In this document: positions 34,488-46,300 of the stretch, in pieces | How positions within the stretch are numbered: position 1 is the stretch's first letter | How the letters are laid out: the number at the start of each line of letters is the position of its first letter | Assembly: GCA_011799875.1 (NCBI GenBank) | Contig: CM022297.1 | Location: 446,511,292-446,575,291, forward strand | DNA length: 64,000 nucleotides | Source of the DNA: Thinopyrum elongatum | Taxonomy: Eukaryota > Streptophyta > Magnoliopsida > Poales > Poaceae | Direction: 5' to 3' | Made by a program: the position numbers and the translations under genes | The notes under the pieces: generated by a model | Databases searched by the model: none | What the model saw: the letters and a program-made list of their open reading frames with translations, nothing else | What the model was told of the DNA's origin: nothing

Positions 34488-35894
34488 TGATACGTCTCCA
34501 TCATATCTACTTTTCCTAATGCTTTTGCTCTTGTTTTGGACTCTAATTTGCATGATTTGAATGAAACTAACCTGGACTGACGTTGTTTTCAGCAGAACTA
34601 CCATGGTGTTGTTTTGTGCAGAAATAAAAGTTCTCAGAATCGGACGAAACTTTTTGGAGAATTATTATGGAATAAAAGAAAAATACTAGAACTAAGACCC
34701 ACTGGAGGGGGGGCCTAGCTGCCCACTAGGCACCAGGGTGCGCCACCCCCCTCTGGCGCGCCCTGGTGGGTAGTGGGGCCCAATAGGCTCCGATGACCCT
34801 AACTCCAACTCTATAAATTCCTATTTTTGGAGACATAAACAGGCGAGAAAGTTTCATTGTGTTTTATGGTACGAAGCCGCCGCCACCTCCTGTTCTTCAT
34901 CGGGAGGCCAGATCTGGAGCCCGTTCGGGGCTCCGGAGAGGGGGATTCGTTGCCATCATCATCATCAACCATCCTCCATCATCAATTTCATGATGCTCAC
35001 CATCGGTAGTAAGTAATTCCTTCGTAGGCTTGCTGGCCGGTGATGGATTGCATGAGATTCATCATGTAATCGAGTTAGTTTTGTTAGGGCTTGATCCCTA
35101 GTATCCACTATGTTCTAAGATTGATGTTGCTATGATTTTGCTATGCTTAATGCTTGTCACTAGGGCCCGAGTGCCATGATTTTAGATCTGGACCGTTTAT
35201 GTTTTCACCATTATATCTATGTTCTTGATCTGATCTTGCAAGTTATATGCACCTATTACGTGTTATGATCCACATACCCCAAAGTGACAACAATTGAGAT
35301 TCTTTCCGGTGACTACCGTAATTTGAGGAGTTCATGTATTCACTATGTGTTAATACTTTGTTCCGATTCTCTATTAAAAGGAGGTCTTAATATCCCTTAG
35401 TTTCCTTATGGACCCCGCTGCCACGGGAGGGTAGGACAAAAGATGTCATGCAAGTTCTTTTCCATAAGCACGTATGACTATTTACGGATACATGCCTACA
35501 TTACTTCGATGAACTGGAGCTAGTTCTGTGTCGCCCTAGTTTGTGACTATTATATGATGAATATTATCCAACGTTATCACCAATCCAATGCCTACGAGTT
35601 TTTCACATATTGTTCTTGGTAAGTTACTACTGCTGGTACTATTGTTACAACTGCTACAAAATTGCTGCTGCTACTGTTACTGTTACTATCATTGCTACTG
35701 CTATCAAATTACCATACTACTGTGCTACTGATCACTTTGCTGCAAATATTTAATCTCTAGGTGTGGTTTAATTGACAACTCAACTGCTAATACTTACAAA
35801 TATTCTTTGGCTCCCGTTGCGTCGAATCAATAAATTTGGGTTGAATACTCTACCCTCGAAAACTGTTGCGGTCCCCTTTACTTGTGGGTTATCA
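34488..35894 (+). repeat. 3' LTR of element E (1407 bp)
   Basis: Starts TGATACGTCTCCATC and ends GGGTTATCA, with TGATA/TATCA as terminal inverted repeat. TATA box at 34812-34819. Includes a CATCATCATC patch (34953) and a degenerate CTG/CTA-rich trinucleotide patch (35625-35735). The partner LTR is not in the window, so the right end rests on the inverted repeat and on the familiar ending CTTGTGGGTTATCA. Confidence 0.85.
34812..34819 (+). promoter_or_regulatory. TATA box, E LTR
   Basis: TATAAATT, 324 bp into the LTR, the same relative place as in the A LTR. Confidence 0.65.
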
Positions 35895-36269
35895 CTAACA
35901 CTCAACGATACTAGTGCTCTCAAAACAACACAACCTCACCGGCTTTCTACAAACATAAACTCAGAAATCTCATCCCCCTTCACATGGAACAGCTAGGGAG
36001 TACTTATACTAGAAGCACCTACTAGTTAGATGTGAAAACAACTCAAAAATGAGGGGCAAATTTGTGAGCCCCAAATTGTAGCATGAGCGAACTTCTTGAG
36101 TCTCGCATTGTAATTAATTCCTGGACAACTTGCATGGGAACTTGCACAACTTTTGACTCAAGAACTCAAATAATGCACCTTTTTTTGAATGAAAGCTGAC
36201 TTCAAAGACCATCTTTTCCAGCCTCTAAAATGTGCTAGACCCTTCTAGAATTAATTAGGTTTAGGTGGG
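35895..36269. other. unassigned 375 bp between E and LTR fragment I
   Basis: No recognisable gene, LTR end or repeat. It would be older sequence into which E and I inserted. The first five bases, CTAAC, are the expected target duplication of E. Confidence 0.5.
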
Positions 36270-36827
36270 TGAGACGTCTCCAAGGTATCTATAATTTATG
36301 AAGTATTCATGCTATATTTACATGAGTTTTATATGGTTTTGGTGCACTTTTATATTGTTTTTATGGACTAACTTATTGATCCAGTGCCAGTTCCTGTTTG
36401 TTGCATGTTTTTTGTTTCACAGAATATCCATATCAAAAGAAGTCCAAAGGCGATAAAAATTTATGGAGATTTATTTTGGAATATATGTGATTTTTGGGAA
36501 AAAGAATCAACGCGAGATGATGCCTGAGGGGCCCACAAGCCCGGAGGGCGCGCCTGGCAGGCTTGTGGGTCCCCTGTAAGGCGGTTGGTGCCCTTCTTTC
36601 TCCGCAAGAAAGATAATATCCGAAAGGAAATCGTGTTAAAATTTCAGCCCAATCAGACTTACAAATCTCCGAGAATTTAAGAAACGGTGAAGGGCCAGAA
36701 AATAGGAACGTGAAACAGAAGAGAACAGAGAGAGATCCAATGGGAGCATGGAAGCCAAGGACCAGAGGGAAAACCTCTCCCCGTCTAGGGGGGGAGGCCA
36801 TGGAAGAGCAAGCCGAAGGGGGAGCCT
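36270..36827 (+). repeat. LTR fragment I (Athila-like), interrupted by G
   Basis: Starts TGAGACGTCTCCAAGG and follows the same plan as the A LTR (CTAACTTATTGATCCAGTGCCAG, TTTCACAGAATATCCATATCAAA, GAAGTCCAAAGGCG), but is clearly diverged. It is cut at 36827 by the left end of element G; the rest should lie right of the window. AGCCT (36823-36827) is the expected duplication of G. Confidence 0.75.
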
Positions 36828-36870
36828 TGATGTCGCTTGAACTACGTCGGTATTTCCCCAAAGAGGAAGG
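36828..36870 (-). repeat. last 43 bp of the 3' LTR of element G
   Basis: TGATGTCGCTTGAACTACG up to GAGGAAGG is the inverted end of an A-type LTR (compare 12132-12174). The LTR continues at 62380 after element F, with GAAGG duplicated. Confidence 0.88.
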
Positions 36871-39419
36871 TGTAACACCCCATGTCATTAGCCACAGTAA
36901 TCACTTTTGATAATGACAAGTCAGCATGATTAACAGTGCCTAATCATCATTTGCATCATATTGCATTTCAACTCCTAACTCAAATTATTCAAATTAAATT
37001 AATGTGGGAAATAAAAGTTGTTCAAAACAGAAACTAAAATGTTCAGAAAATGGCAAATATTCCAGGAACAATACTAAAATTGAAACCAACATCATTGTAT
37101 TTGGGTAAGTGACTCAAACATCCTCAAACAGTGACTAAAAGCAATATTTATTAACCTTTTATTTAATCTAAATTAAATGCGAAATTGTGTTTTGCCCAAA
37201 CTAGTTTTTGGAGATAGGATACAATGCACTGTGATTTAAGAACTAGGTCACACTTTTTACAAAATTCATTTAGTGCCCAAACAATTAGCAAAACAGAGTG
37301 AAAAGGAAACAGAAAAAGGAAAAATAGAAAAGGCCAAAAGCGCTACTATGCACTTAGGCATGCTGGCTATAGCGCCGGCCCAGCCCACCCCTCTCATCTC
37401 CTTCCTAATGAGAAAGAAAAAAAAACAAAAAAAACAAAAAAACTAACCAAACGCACCACCCAACCCCCCCCAGCTGGCGAACGCGCACGCACGCACGCAC
37501 CAGACCCCCCTCGCTCACCGCTCGATAGCGCGTCGCCGCTCGCGCTGGAGGATAAGAGCAACCCCCGCACCCCCCTGGCAAACCCTAGCACCTCTCCCCT
37601 TTCTCCCTCGCTCTCTCCCACCTCACCCGTTGCCGCCATGTTCGGCCGCGGCTGAGCGGCGTGACCACCGGCACCCGTTCGACGCCCCGTCAAGTCCAGG
37701 AGCTCCGGCATGGTCCCCCTCTTCTTCCTCGACACCGGATTGGGACCGGGAAGCAACACCGACGCCGCATTCAACCTCGCCTCCATCTCGGCCACCGCAT
37801 GACCTCGTCGTCGATCTACGCCACCGGTCCACCCCGAGCCCACTGCCCAGTCCCCACGCTTCCCCGGTGAGCTCCTGCGCGTGACGCGCCCTCCCCTGCC
37901 TCCTCAAGCCGCCTGTAGCGCCCGCTCCGCGTTCGGCCGAACCCTTCGCCGCCTGGCCTCGTTGCCGGTGTGGCCACGGCGACCTTTTGGTCCCATGCGT
38001 GCCACTGCCACACTCACCGCACCGCGTAGGCCTCGCTTCGCCCTTTAGATCGCTCGAACGCGCGCCGTTTTGCCATTCCCGTACCTCGCCCGAAAGCCTC
38101 ACCGCCAATGAGCTCGTGCCGCTCGACTCCGTTCTCCCCAGCACCCCGCACCGCCGCCATTCGACGCGCGACGTCGAGCCGCGTCGAACGCGCCCTACCC
38201 CAGCCCCTAAGACCCCCTGTGAATGAAACCCGCGCTCCTCCCGACGCGCGCCGCCGCGTTCGGCTCGCCGGAGCCAACTCCGATGCATCTCCGGCCAGCG
38301 CTGACCTGGCCTTGGTAGGCCCCGCCCCGTGCCACTGACCCCTGGGCCCCAGTTGACCTGTTGACTAGGCCAACTGCTGACTGGGCGCCCCTGTCTCACT
38401 GACATGTGGGTCCCGCCCAGTAAACGAATTAAATAATTAGTTAATTAAATCACTAATTAGCCACTGACTGATGGGCCCCACCTGCTAATTAGTTCAGTTA
38501 AATTAAATTAACCCTGTTTAATTAGCTCTGTCAATGACATGTGGGTCCCACTGGACGCACAGGTCAGGTTTGACCCTGGTCAGCTGGGTTTAACCTGCTG
38601 ACATCATGGTGATGTCATGCTGATGTCATCATTCACTATTCTAGATAATTCGAATTTAGATAAATAATTAAATTCAGAAAATGATTAAAACTTTAGAAAA
38701 TCATATAAATTAAATCGTAACTCCGATGAAAATAATTTATATATGAAAGTTGCTCAGAATTTCGATACAAACCCGAATACGCCCTCCGTATTCCTGTCAG
38801 ATGCCCCTAGCTAGATGAACATGGAACTTTTAGACCAATTTCGATAAATGAATAGTGCCCAACTTTAATTAAATAAATCCGGATAAATTCCTAAATTAAC
38901 TAAATCATTTAGTTAGGCAGTAGAACACCTCTGCATAGCATTTAGGCATGTCATACATATTGTTTGCATTTTTGCCGTGGATTTATTGTTTCTCTCCCCC
39001 TCCTTCTCTCTTGATAGACGCCGAGACCGACGACGTTGCAGCCGCGTACGACTACACTACAGACGAGCAGCCCGTTGACGACCTCTCTCTCTTGCCAGAG
39101 CAACCAGGCAAGCCCCCCCTGAGCATCCAGATATCGCCCATTCCATTTCTCCTGCTTGCATTAGATTTTGCTACTGTTAATGTTTGCTCCTATTCTGATG
39201 CATAGCCTGCTTTTGTAACATGTTTATTGTTACCTTACATGCCTATGTTAAACTGTTTAGTATAGGTTGGTAGTGAACCATCAGTGACCCCCACCACCTT
39301 ACCCTTGTTGCCCCTGCTTGATCATCGATGACTCGATCAATGTGATCGTCGACCAGAGACCGACACATCACCTCACCCCCCCCCCTTAGTTGTACGACTC
39401 TGCATAGTTACTCTCGAGT

Positions 39420-39625
39420 GCCGAGGGTGATACCTCGTAACGCACTCCTGATGAATACTCTGCAGTGTAGCTGTTCGGTCATGGTCATCGAGGGTGATTT
39501 CTCCTTCTCCACTTCCGATACGAATCTGTCGTGCAACCCCTCAGTGTGAACCTCGAGGGTGATGCCTCATATGTTCACCCTGATGATTTCGTCGAGTGGA
39601 ATTCACTGAGGGTGATTCCTCGGGG
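39420..39625 (+). repeat. four GAGGGTGAT...CCTC hairpin motifs in the F LTR
   Basis: CGAGGGTGATACCTCG (39422), CGAGGGTGATTTCTCC (39489), CGAGGGTGATGCCTCA (39552) and GAGGGTGATTCCTCGG (39608) recur every 57-67 bp. GAGG and CCTC arms can pair in three of the four. The array is repeated in the 3' LTR at 60800-61000. Confidence 0.7.
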
Positions 39626-40193
39626 TTTCCCCCTTGATGTTATGACCACACGGTTACCATGACCTTTGTTACAGGCGGGTCGACCCTGGTGGGTACCCGC
39701 TGGGGAGCTATGATGTCGGGTGTGCTGGAAGGGCACTCGAGTGTGATATTGTGGTGGAGCATCAGAGACTCTAATTGTCTCCACGTGATACTAAATGAGC
39801 CTATTGGATTTGGGTTTGTGATCTGAGTGGGTCGACGTGCCCTATACGCACTACCACCACGCGGGATAATGGTTATGGGGCCCTCTGCGATGTATGTTTC
39901 TCCCGAAAGCTCTTCAGACGTCACGTTTCATCGTGCGGGCTGATCGCCGAGAATGGGCTGGATACTTCACTGACGAGTTCAGTGTCGCGCCTGCACCCCG
40001 GCCAGCCACGCAACGCGCAGGGTGCCCAGGGCGATGGCCCAAGACCTCTGGGTGCATAGGTTAGTCCGGCGTGCTAACCTCTCTGCTGAGCCTAGGTAAG
40101 GCGCTGCTTCATGTTGATCTCCCAAGGCCGGGCATTACCCAGCAAGTGTGTCCGGCCAGAGGTGATCGAGCGTGTTGGCTAACAGTAGTGCAC

Positions 40194-40222
40194 CCCTGCA
40201 GGGATGAGTAATCCATCGATAG
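40194..40222 (+). repeat. LTR palindrome pair P1-P2, F 5' LTR
   Basis: CCCTGCAGGG (40194-40203, perfect) and CCATCGATAG (40213-40222, one mismatch), then CCGG. The other LTR has the perfect CTATCGATAG. Confidence 0.7.
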
Positions 40223-40542
40223 CCGGTCCTACGGTAAAGGACGCTCAGTTTGTGTATCCCGATCTACTACTTGAACTGGATACTTGATACTTAATTGAAG
40301 CTTCGGGATCGCTTTCTCGCAGGGAGTCGAGGAAGGATCTTTAGGCTTTGCTTCAACATGTTTGCTTAATAAAATGTTGTTCTACTCTCTTCTATTGCTG
40401 CAAGATGATGGCTCCGTGAAGATGCTAGTCTTCGATAGGACTAGGCCTCCTCTCTATTCTGGCACTTCTGCAGCCCAGTCCACATATACATCCTTTCCCC
40501 CTTTGATAATGTTGCAAATGTAGTGTAGATCCTTGCTTGCTG

Positions 40543-40561
40543 AGTACTTCGGATGAGTACT
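40543..40561 (+). repeat. LTR palindrome P3, F 5' LTR
   Basis: AGTACT, 7-base loop, AGTACT. The position corresponds to the P3 palindromes of B, C and H. Copy at 61923-61941 in the 3' LTR. Confidence 0.6.
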
Positions 40562-40997
40562 TATGGTTGCTTTGTTACTTCTTTTTCCCCATATTCCCCT
40601 ACTTGATGATACACCAGACGATGGAGCCCCGGAGCCAGATGCCACCTCAGGAGCTTATTACCAGGAGGGTCCAGACGGCACGTACTACTGGATCGAGCCA
40701 GCCGACCAGGAGTAGGATCGGAGGCTCCCAGGCAGGAGGCCTATGCCTTTCGATCTAGAGTCGTTGTTTGTGCTAGCCTTCTTAAGGCAAAACTTGTCTA
40801 CCCATGTCTGTACTCAGATAATATTTGTATGACTGACTTATGTATTCGGATCTTCATGATCCCTAGTCTGTAATATTGTGGATCTCCGTTTATTTGTGTT
40901 AGAGTTGTGTTGTGATATCTTCCCGTGAGTCCCTGTGCTTGATCGTGCATGTTTGCATATATGATTAGTGCACGATTGAGTCGGGGGCATCACAAGT

Positions 40998-41010
40998 TGG
41001 TATCAGAGCC
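40998..41010 (+). other. primer-binding site of F, initiator tRNA-Met
   Basis: TGGTATCAGAGCC, 3 bp after the LTR: exact initiator-Met primer site. Confidence 0.92.
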
Positions 41011-41389
41011 GACTGCTTGTAGGAAGCCCCCTTCCAAATTCCTTGGCCGAAGTTGAGTCTAGACATCAAAAAACTAATTTACTAACTTGGCTGTGTGGCT
41101 TACGGGCCCACGTCGCCAACTGGGTGGTATTAGGATCTTTTATTCCTCGTCTATACTCTGGGACTCTGATCTCTCTTCTATTCAGGTTAAATAAATTTTA
41201 CTAACGCCGACACTTAGGATCTCGTAAATCCCGTCTACCCGGAGAGCTGGATATCTGTGCGATTTCCCTGTCATTGATCTGATTAGTCTGATAATCATTT
41301 TCCTTTCCATTGTTTTGTTTAACCTTTCTCTCCGAGTTGTGTTAAACTTCTCATTGTCATTTGACAAACCTGAATTTCCTCTGTTTCAG

Positions 41390-42160
41390 ATGGATCATTT
41401 GTTTCCACCACGTCCTACGACGCAGCTTGTGCTTCGCACTTGGGCTCGTGATGCCCCTGGTTTTCCAGCTGTCCTGATCGCCCTCCTGACCAGACTTGGC
41501 TACCGCTGGTACCCCGAGTACATGGTCTACGAGGATTACCGCGAGTTCAACCAGGAGCAGTACCATGCTGATGTTCGTATCTATGATCAGCAAGATGACT
41601 CAGACACTGAGCTGCACCTTTTCCACGGTATCGGCGTGACGATTGAGATGGCAGTCCATGATGCCGCCTACTCTGCTGTCGCACATCTCCGAGGAGAGTT
41701 CAGCGATATCTTGGATGACTCTGAGTTCTGATACATTCCGTATGCCCCTACTGGAGATGCTACTGGATACTACACAGCTATCTGTGCCCCGTACGAGCCT
41801 CGTCGCTACGACCCGCGCGTTCTGATTCAGTGCACTCAGGCTCTGGATCGCACTGTTCGGGCTCTTGCCGTCGAGTTGGTTGCCACTCGAGCATGTCTCT
41901 ACGATGCTATGACGCAGTTGCTACCCGCTGTTCATGCAGGGATACATCCGGAGCACATCCTTTATCCGCGCAGGACTCAGATGTATGCTGGTATTGATTG
42001 GCCTGCTGTTGGAGGTCGCACACCTACACGTGGACCTCTTCTTACAGCTCGAGACCGGGTTCTGCATCAGAGTGCACATGGAGCGCAGGATCCTTCCGCG
42101 ACGAACATTCGTCGTGCACACTTGCAGTTACCCCGTTTCAGTGGTTTTCCCTTACGTTGA
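41390..42160 (+). pseudogene. extra ORF upstream of gag in element F
   Basis: 256 codons from ATG 41390 to TGA 42158-42160, broken only by a TGA at 41729-41731 (CGA to TGA would explain it). Features: RPTTQLVLRTWARDAPGFP and LGYRWYPEYMVYEDYREF near the N-terminus, an acidic middle (DQQDDSDTELHLF), then YYTAICAPYEPRRYDPRVL. No known domain, membrane segment or zinc knuckle seen. It lies in another frame than gag. Both this ATG and the gag ATG follow acceptor-like texts (TTTCAG, TTAGCAG). Function unknown; near-intact state suggests it was a real gene of the family. Confidence 0.6.
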
Positions 42161-42410
42161 TGTAGCCTTTGCTATGTCTCGTTGTGTACTTCCTTACCGC
42201 GTGCCTGCACGCCGCCTAGTATGTCTAGCTTATAAATTGCGCCGTTATGCTGTCCGCATGTACCCGACTTTGTGTATGGATCTGTATGTCTTAATTGACT
42301 ACTGTTATGTATCTGTTGCACTGCTTAAATTGTTGTCGAGTTACATCATGCTTGTCGCTAAACGCTCGCAATTGCTTTTACTAAACTACCCCCTGTTGAT
42401 ACTTAGCAGG

Positions 42411-43355
42411 ATGGTTAGACCAGGTGGTCATGGTCGTGGTCGTGCCCCTGAACGCCCACCACCACCAGACTATATGGCAGCTATGATGCAACAGTTTGAG
42501 CTCAACCGCCAGTTCATGACTGGGATCATGGCTCAGTTTCTGCATCAAAACAACCAGAACCAGAACCCTCCTTCAATAACTCTGCCGGAGTTTATGCGAC
42601 TTAACCCCACTCACTTCCGCAACTCTGACAAGCCACTGGATGCTGATGACTGGCTCCGCGACATCACTCACGAGATGGATTCTGCTAATGTCGCCCCTGC
42701 CAACTTTGTCACCTTCGCGTCCTTTTTCTTAAAAGGGCCCGCTGCTCAATGGTGGGACACACACAAGCGTACACTGCCTGCTGGAACAGTCATTACCTGG
42801 TATGAGTTCCAGGCTGCTTTCCGTGCCCGTTATATCCCTCAGGCAATTATGGAACGGATGAAGACCCAGTTCCGCAACCTCACTCAGGGCAACAAGACTG
42901 TCGAAGCTTATCAGTGGGAATTTCTTGACCTCTCCTGCTATGCTGAAGAAGACATCGCCACAGATGCCCGTACACAAGAGAAGTTCCGTAATGGACTCCA
43001 CCCAGACCTCGAGCTTGCCCTTGCTGCTCAAGACTTCAATGACTTTTCTACTCTTGTAAACAAGGCTATTCTGGTTGAGACCGCTCAGATGAAACACAAG
43101 GACTCGCAGAAGCGCCATCGTGATGCTGGCTCATCTTCGAGCTCAGCACAGAAGCGTCGAGTCTGGATTCCCAACAACGTGTTCCGTCCAAATGCCCCTG
43201 CGCCAAAGAACAACTATGTTGCACCATGTCTGCCTCCTCCACCACCGAGGCAGCCAAGAGCTCAAGCTATTCAAAACAATGCTCCTCTTCGTCCTGAAGA
43301 TGGTATGTGCTTCAAGTGCCGGAAACCAGGTCACCTTGCTAAAGACTGCCGCTAG
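42411..43355 (+). pseudogene. gag: gag of element F
   Basis: 314 residues from MVRPGGHGRGRAPERP to a TAG at 43353-43355, after which the frame continues into protease. A Pro-rich N-terminus is followed by the Ty3 capsid region (DADDWLRDITHEMD, FFLKGPAAQWWDTHK, TWYEFQAAFRARYIP, FRNLTQGNKTVEAY), a Ser/Arg-rich basic part and one zinc knuckle, CFKCRKPGHLAKDC, just before the stop. Since the downstream pol is in the same frame, the original product was a gag-pol fusion and the stop is probably a lesion (CAG to TAG) rather than a programmed stop, though readthrough cannot be excluded. It forms the particle shell and packages RNA. Confidence 0.88.
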
Positions 43356-46300
43356 ACTCAGAATCGGTTGGCTTTTCCTCGTACTGGCCGTGGCAATAGT
43401 CGTGGCAACAATCAGACCCGCAACTATAATACTGGGTCTACTGCACATGGTCGTGGACACGCTTACAACATTGATATTGAAGAAGTCCAGAATCAACCTG
43501 CTACTGTGATGGGTACCCTTTTCGTTAACTCAGTACCCGCTTCTGTATTATTTGATTCAGGAGCATCGCATTCATTCATGTCAGAAGCATTTGCATTATC
43601 GCAAGACATTGCATTTCAAAAGATGAATCTGCCAGTAGTAATCCGCACCCGTGGAGGCCAGTGTTAAACCACTATGATGGCACACAATGTTCCCGTTGAA
43701 ATTAAAGGATTGGAATTCCTTGTTTCGCCCATTATCCTGAAGTCTTCCACCATAGACCTCATACTCGGAATGGATTGGTTGAAAGCTCACATTGCTTCGA
43801 TCAATTGTGCCACTAAAGTTATCCAACTTCTTCACCCCTCCGATGAGATACTGACCTATACCGCCCACATTACACGGGACGCTGAAGCTTAGATATATGT
43901 TCTGAATGCTTTGAGCGCCTCACCTCTGGAAGGAATCAAGAACGTTCCTATCGTTCGAGATTTTCCGGACGTTTTTCCAGAAGAACTTCCAGGAATACCC
44001 CCGGCTAGAGCTGTCGAGTTTGTCATTGACTTGAAGCCTGGCACTGTCCCTATTGCGAAACGTCCTTATAAGATGCCTCCGCACCACCTTCTCGAGCTTA
44101 AGGAAGAAATAGACAAGTCACTTAAGAAAGGTTTCATCCGCCCCAGTTCCTCTGCTTGGGGAGCACCTTCACTCTTCGTTAGGAAGAAGGATGGAACTAA
44201 CCGATTGGTTCAAGATTATCGGCCCATTAACCAAGACACAATCCAGAATAAATACCCACTACCCCGGATCAATGATCTTTATGATCAGCTTGCTGGATCC
44301 TCTGTCTTCTCAAAACTCGACTTGAGGTTGGGTTATCATCAGATCTGTGTTCGCGAAGAGGATATCCCGAAGACTGCCTTTGTTACTCGATATGGCTCTT
44401 ATGAGTACACTGTCATGTCATTCGGCTTGACCAATGCTCCAGCAACCTTCTCCCGGTTGATGAACTATATCTTCATGGATGACCTCGACAAATTCATCGT
44501 GGTTTATTTGGATGATATCCTTATATATTCCAAGAATGAAGAAGAACATGCTAAACATCTTCGACTTGTATTGGAGAAGCTACGAGAACATCAGTTGTAT
44601 GCTAAATTCTCCAAGTGTGAGTTCTGGTTATCTGAAGTGACCTACCTTGGTCATGTGATTTCCAAGAATGGCATTGCTGTTAACCCCGAGCGAGTTCAGG
44701 CTATTCTTGATTGGACTCCCCCAAAGAATGTCAAGCAAGTCAGGAGTTTTCTCGGACTCGCTAGTTATTGCCGTCGGTTCATTGAGAACTTTTCCAAGAT
44801 TGCAAAGCCACTTACTAATCTGCTCCACAAAGGTGTTAAATTTGAGTGGACAGAAAAATGTCAAGAAAGCTTTCAGACACTAAAAGATAAGTTAACATCT
44901 GCCCCAGTGCTAGCACCCCCGGATTCCCAAAAGGATTTTGTGATATACTGTGATGCATCTCGTCAAGGATTAGGCTGTGTCCTAATGCAAGAATGCAAAG
45001 TGATTGCTTATGCCTCTCGACAATTGTGTCCTCATGAAGAAAATTATCCAGTGCATGATCTTGAACTTTCTGCGGTTATTTATGCCCTGAAGCTATGGCG
45101 ACATTACCTTCTCGGAAACTGATGCGAGATATACACGGATCACCAAAGTTTGAAGTAACTATATACTCAACTAGATCTGAACCTTCGTCAACAAAGATGG
45201 CTCGAAACAATTGCCGATTATGATATGAATATCTCATACACCCCTGGCAAGGCTAATGTAATGGCTGATGCTTTGAGTCACAAGGCTTATTGCAGCAACC
45301 ATATGGTTCAGGAAACGCAACCTCTTCTCCATGAAGAGCTTCGCAAATTGAACCTCCATATTGTTCCACAGGGTTATCTCAATACCCTGGTTGTTGAACC
45401 AGATTTAGAGCACAGCATTCAGACTATGCAACGGTATGACTCTGAAGTTGAAAGGATTAAGCGATACCTCGAAAAAGGAAAGCCGTCGGAGTTCCATCTT
45501 GATGATGATGGGAACCTATTCTTCCAACACCGTCTCTTTGTACCCAAGTTCAAGGATGAGAGAGAACACGTTATGAAAGAAGCTCATGACACTCCTCTGT
45601 CAATTCATCCTGGTAGCACAAAGATGTACCGTGACATTTGCCAGAGATACTGGTGGCCTAATATGAAGCGAGACATTGCTCGTTATGTTTCTGAGTGTGA
45701 CGTTTGCCGCCGTATTAAAGCAGAACATCAAAGGCCTGCTGGAACTCTGCAACCCCTTGCAATTCCTGAATGGAAATGGGACAAAGTCCAAATGGATTTC
45801 ATTACTGGTTTTCCCAGATCTCAGAAGGGTCATGATGCTATTTTTGTTGTCATTGACCGGTTCTCAAAGGTTGCTCACTTTCTGCCAGTTAAGGAGACAA
45901 TCACTGCTAGTCAGTTAGTAGACTTGTATGTTTCCCGAATTGTGTCACTCCACGGTGTTCCCTTGGAGATCAGTTCTGATCGTGGCAGCCTCTTCACCTC
46001 CAGATTCTGGAATAGTTTCCAAGAAGCTATGGGAACTCACCTGTCTTTCAGCACCGCTTTTCACCCTCAATCTCAAGGTCAAATCAAACGAGTTAATCAA
46101 GTGCTCGAAGATATGCTTCGAGCTTGCGTCATCTCCTTCGGTAAGAAATGGGAGGAATCTCTCTTGTATGCCGAATTCTCTTACAACAATAGCTATCAAG
46201 CTAGTCTGAAGATGGCACCGTTTGAAGTTCTTTACGGACGTAAGTGTCGAACCCCTCTGAATTGGTCAGAAACTGGGGAATGCTCACTCGTCGGACCAGA

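Larger units (their letters stand above)
9729..35894 (+). mobile_element. Element E: non-autonomous Athila-type element (host of A, C and D)
   Basis: Own sequence: about 9729-10599, 26734-28839, 32436-35894. Order: acidic/lysine-rich gag end, protease, non-coding leader, a 339-codon ORF, about 2.1 kb of 3' region, purine tract, 1407-bp 3' LTR. No RT, RNase H or integrase is present, so it needed enzymes in trans. The 5' end was lost to or lies beyond the D insertion. A, inserted with an AGACC duplication, splits the protease; C, with an ATTAC duplication, splits the 3' region. The LTR and gag text resemble Triticeae Sabrina/WHAM/Fatima-type elements from memory; the exact family is not fixed. 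Confidence 0.8.
36871..40994 (+). repeat. 5' LTR of element F (4124 bp)
   Basis: Starts TGTAACACCCCATGTC and ends GGGGGCATCACA. It contains a GC-rich segment (37380-38345), a GAGGGTGAT hairpin array (39420-39625) and palindromes at 40194-40222 and 40543-40561. A 260-codon minus-strand frame (37623-38405) is GC-rich text without domain and is broken in the other LTR. Confidence 0.95.

Noticed and set aside
36433..36888. 151-codon minus-strand frame
   Set aside because: Spans the junctions of LTR fragment I, the G LTR end and the F LTR, so it cannot be a real gene.
37623..38405. 260-codon minus-strand open frame in the F 5' LTR
   Set aside because: GC-rich, Gly/Arg-rich text without a domain, opposite to the element, broken in the matching 3' LTR (47387-48327).
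40998..41010. TGGTATCAGAGCC as part of a tRNA gene
   Set aside because: It is the primer-binding site (complement of the initiator tRNA 3' end); no cloverleaf surrounds it. Same for 21876 and 52465.
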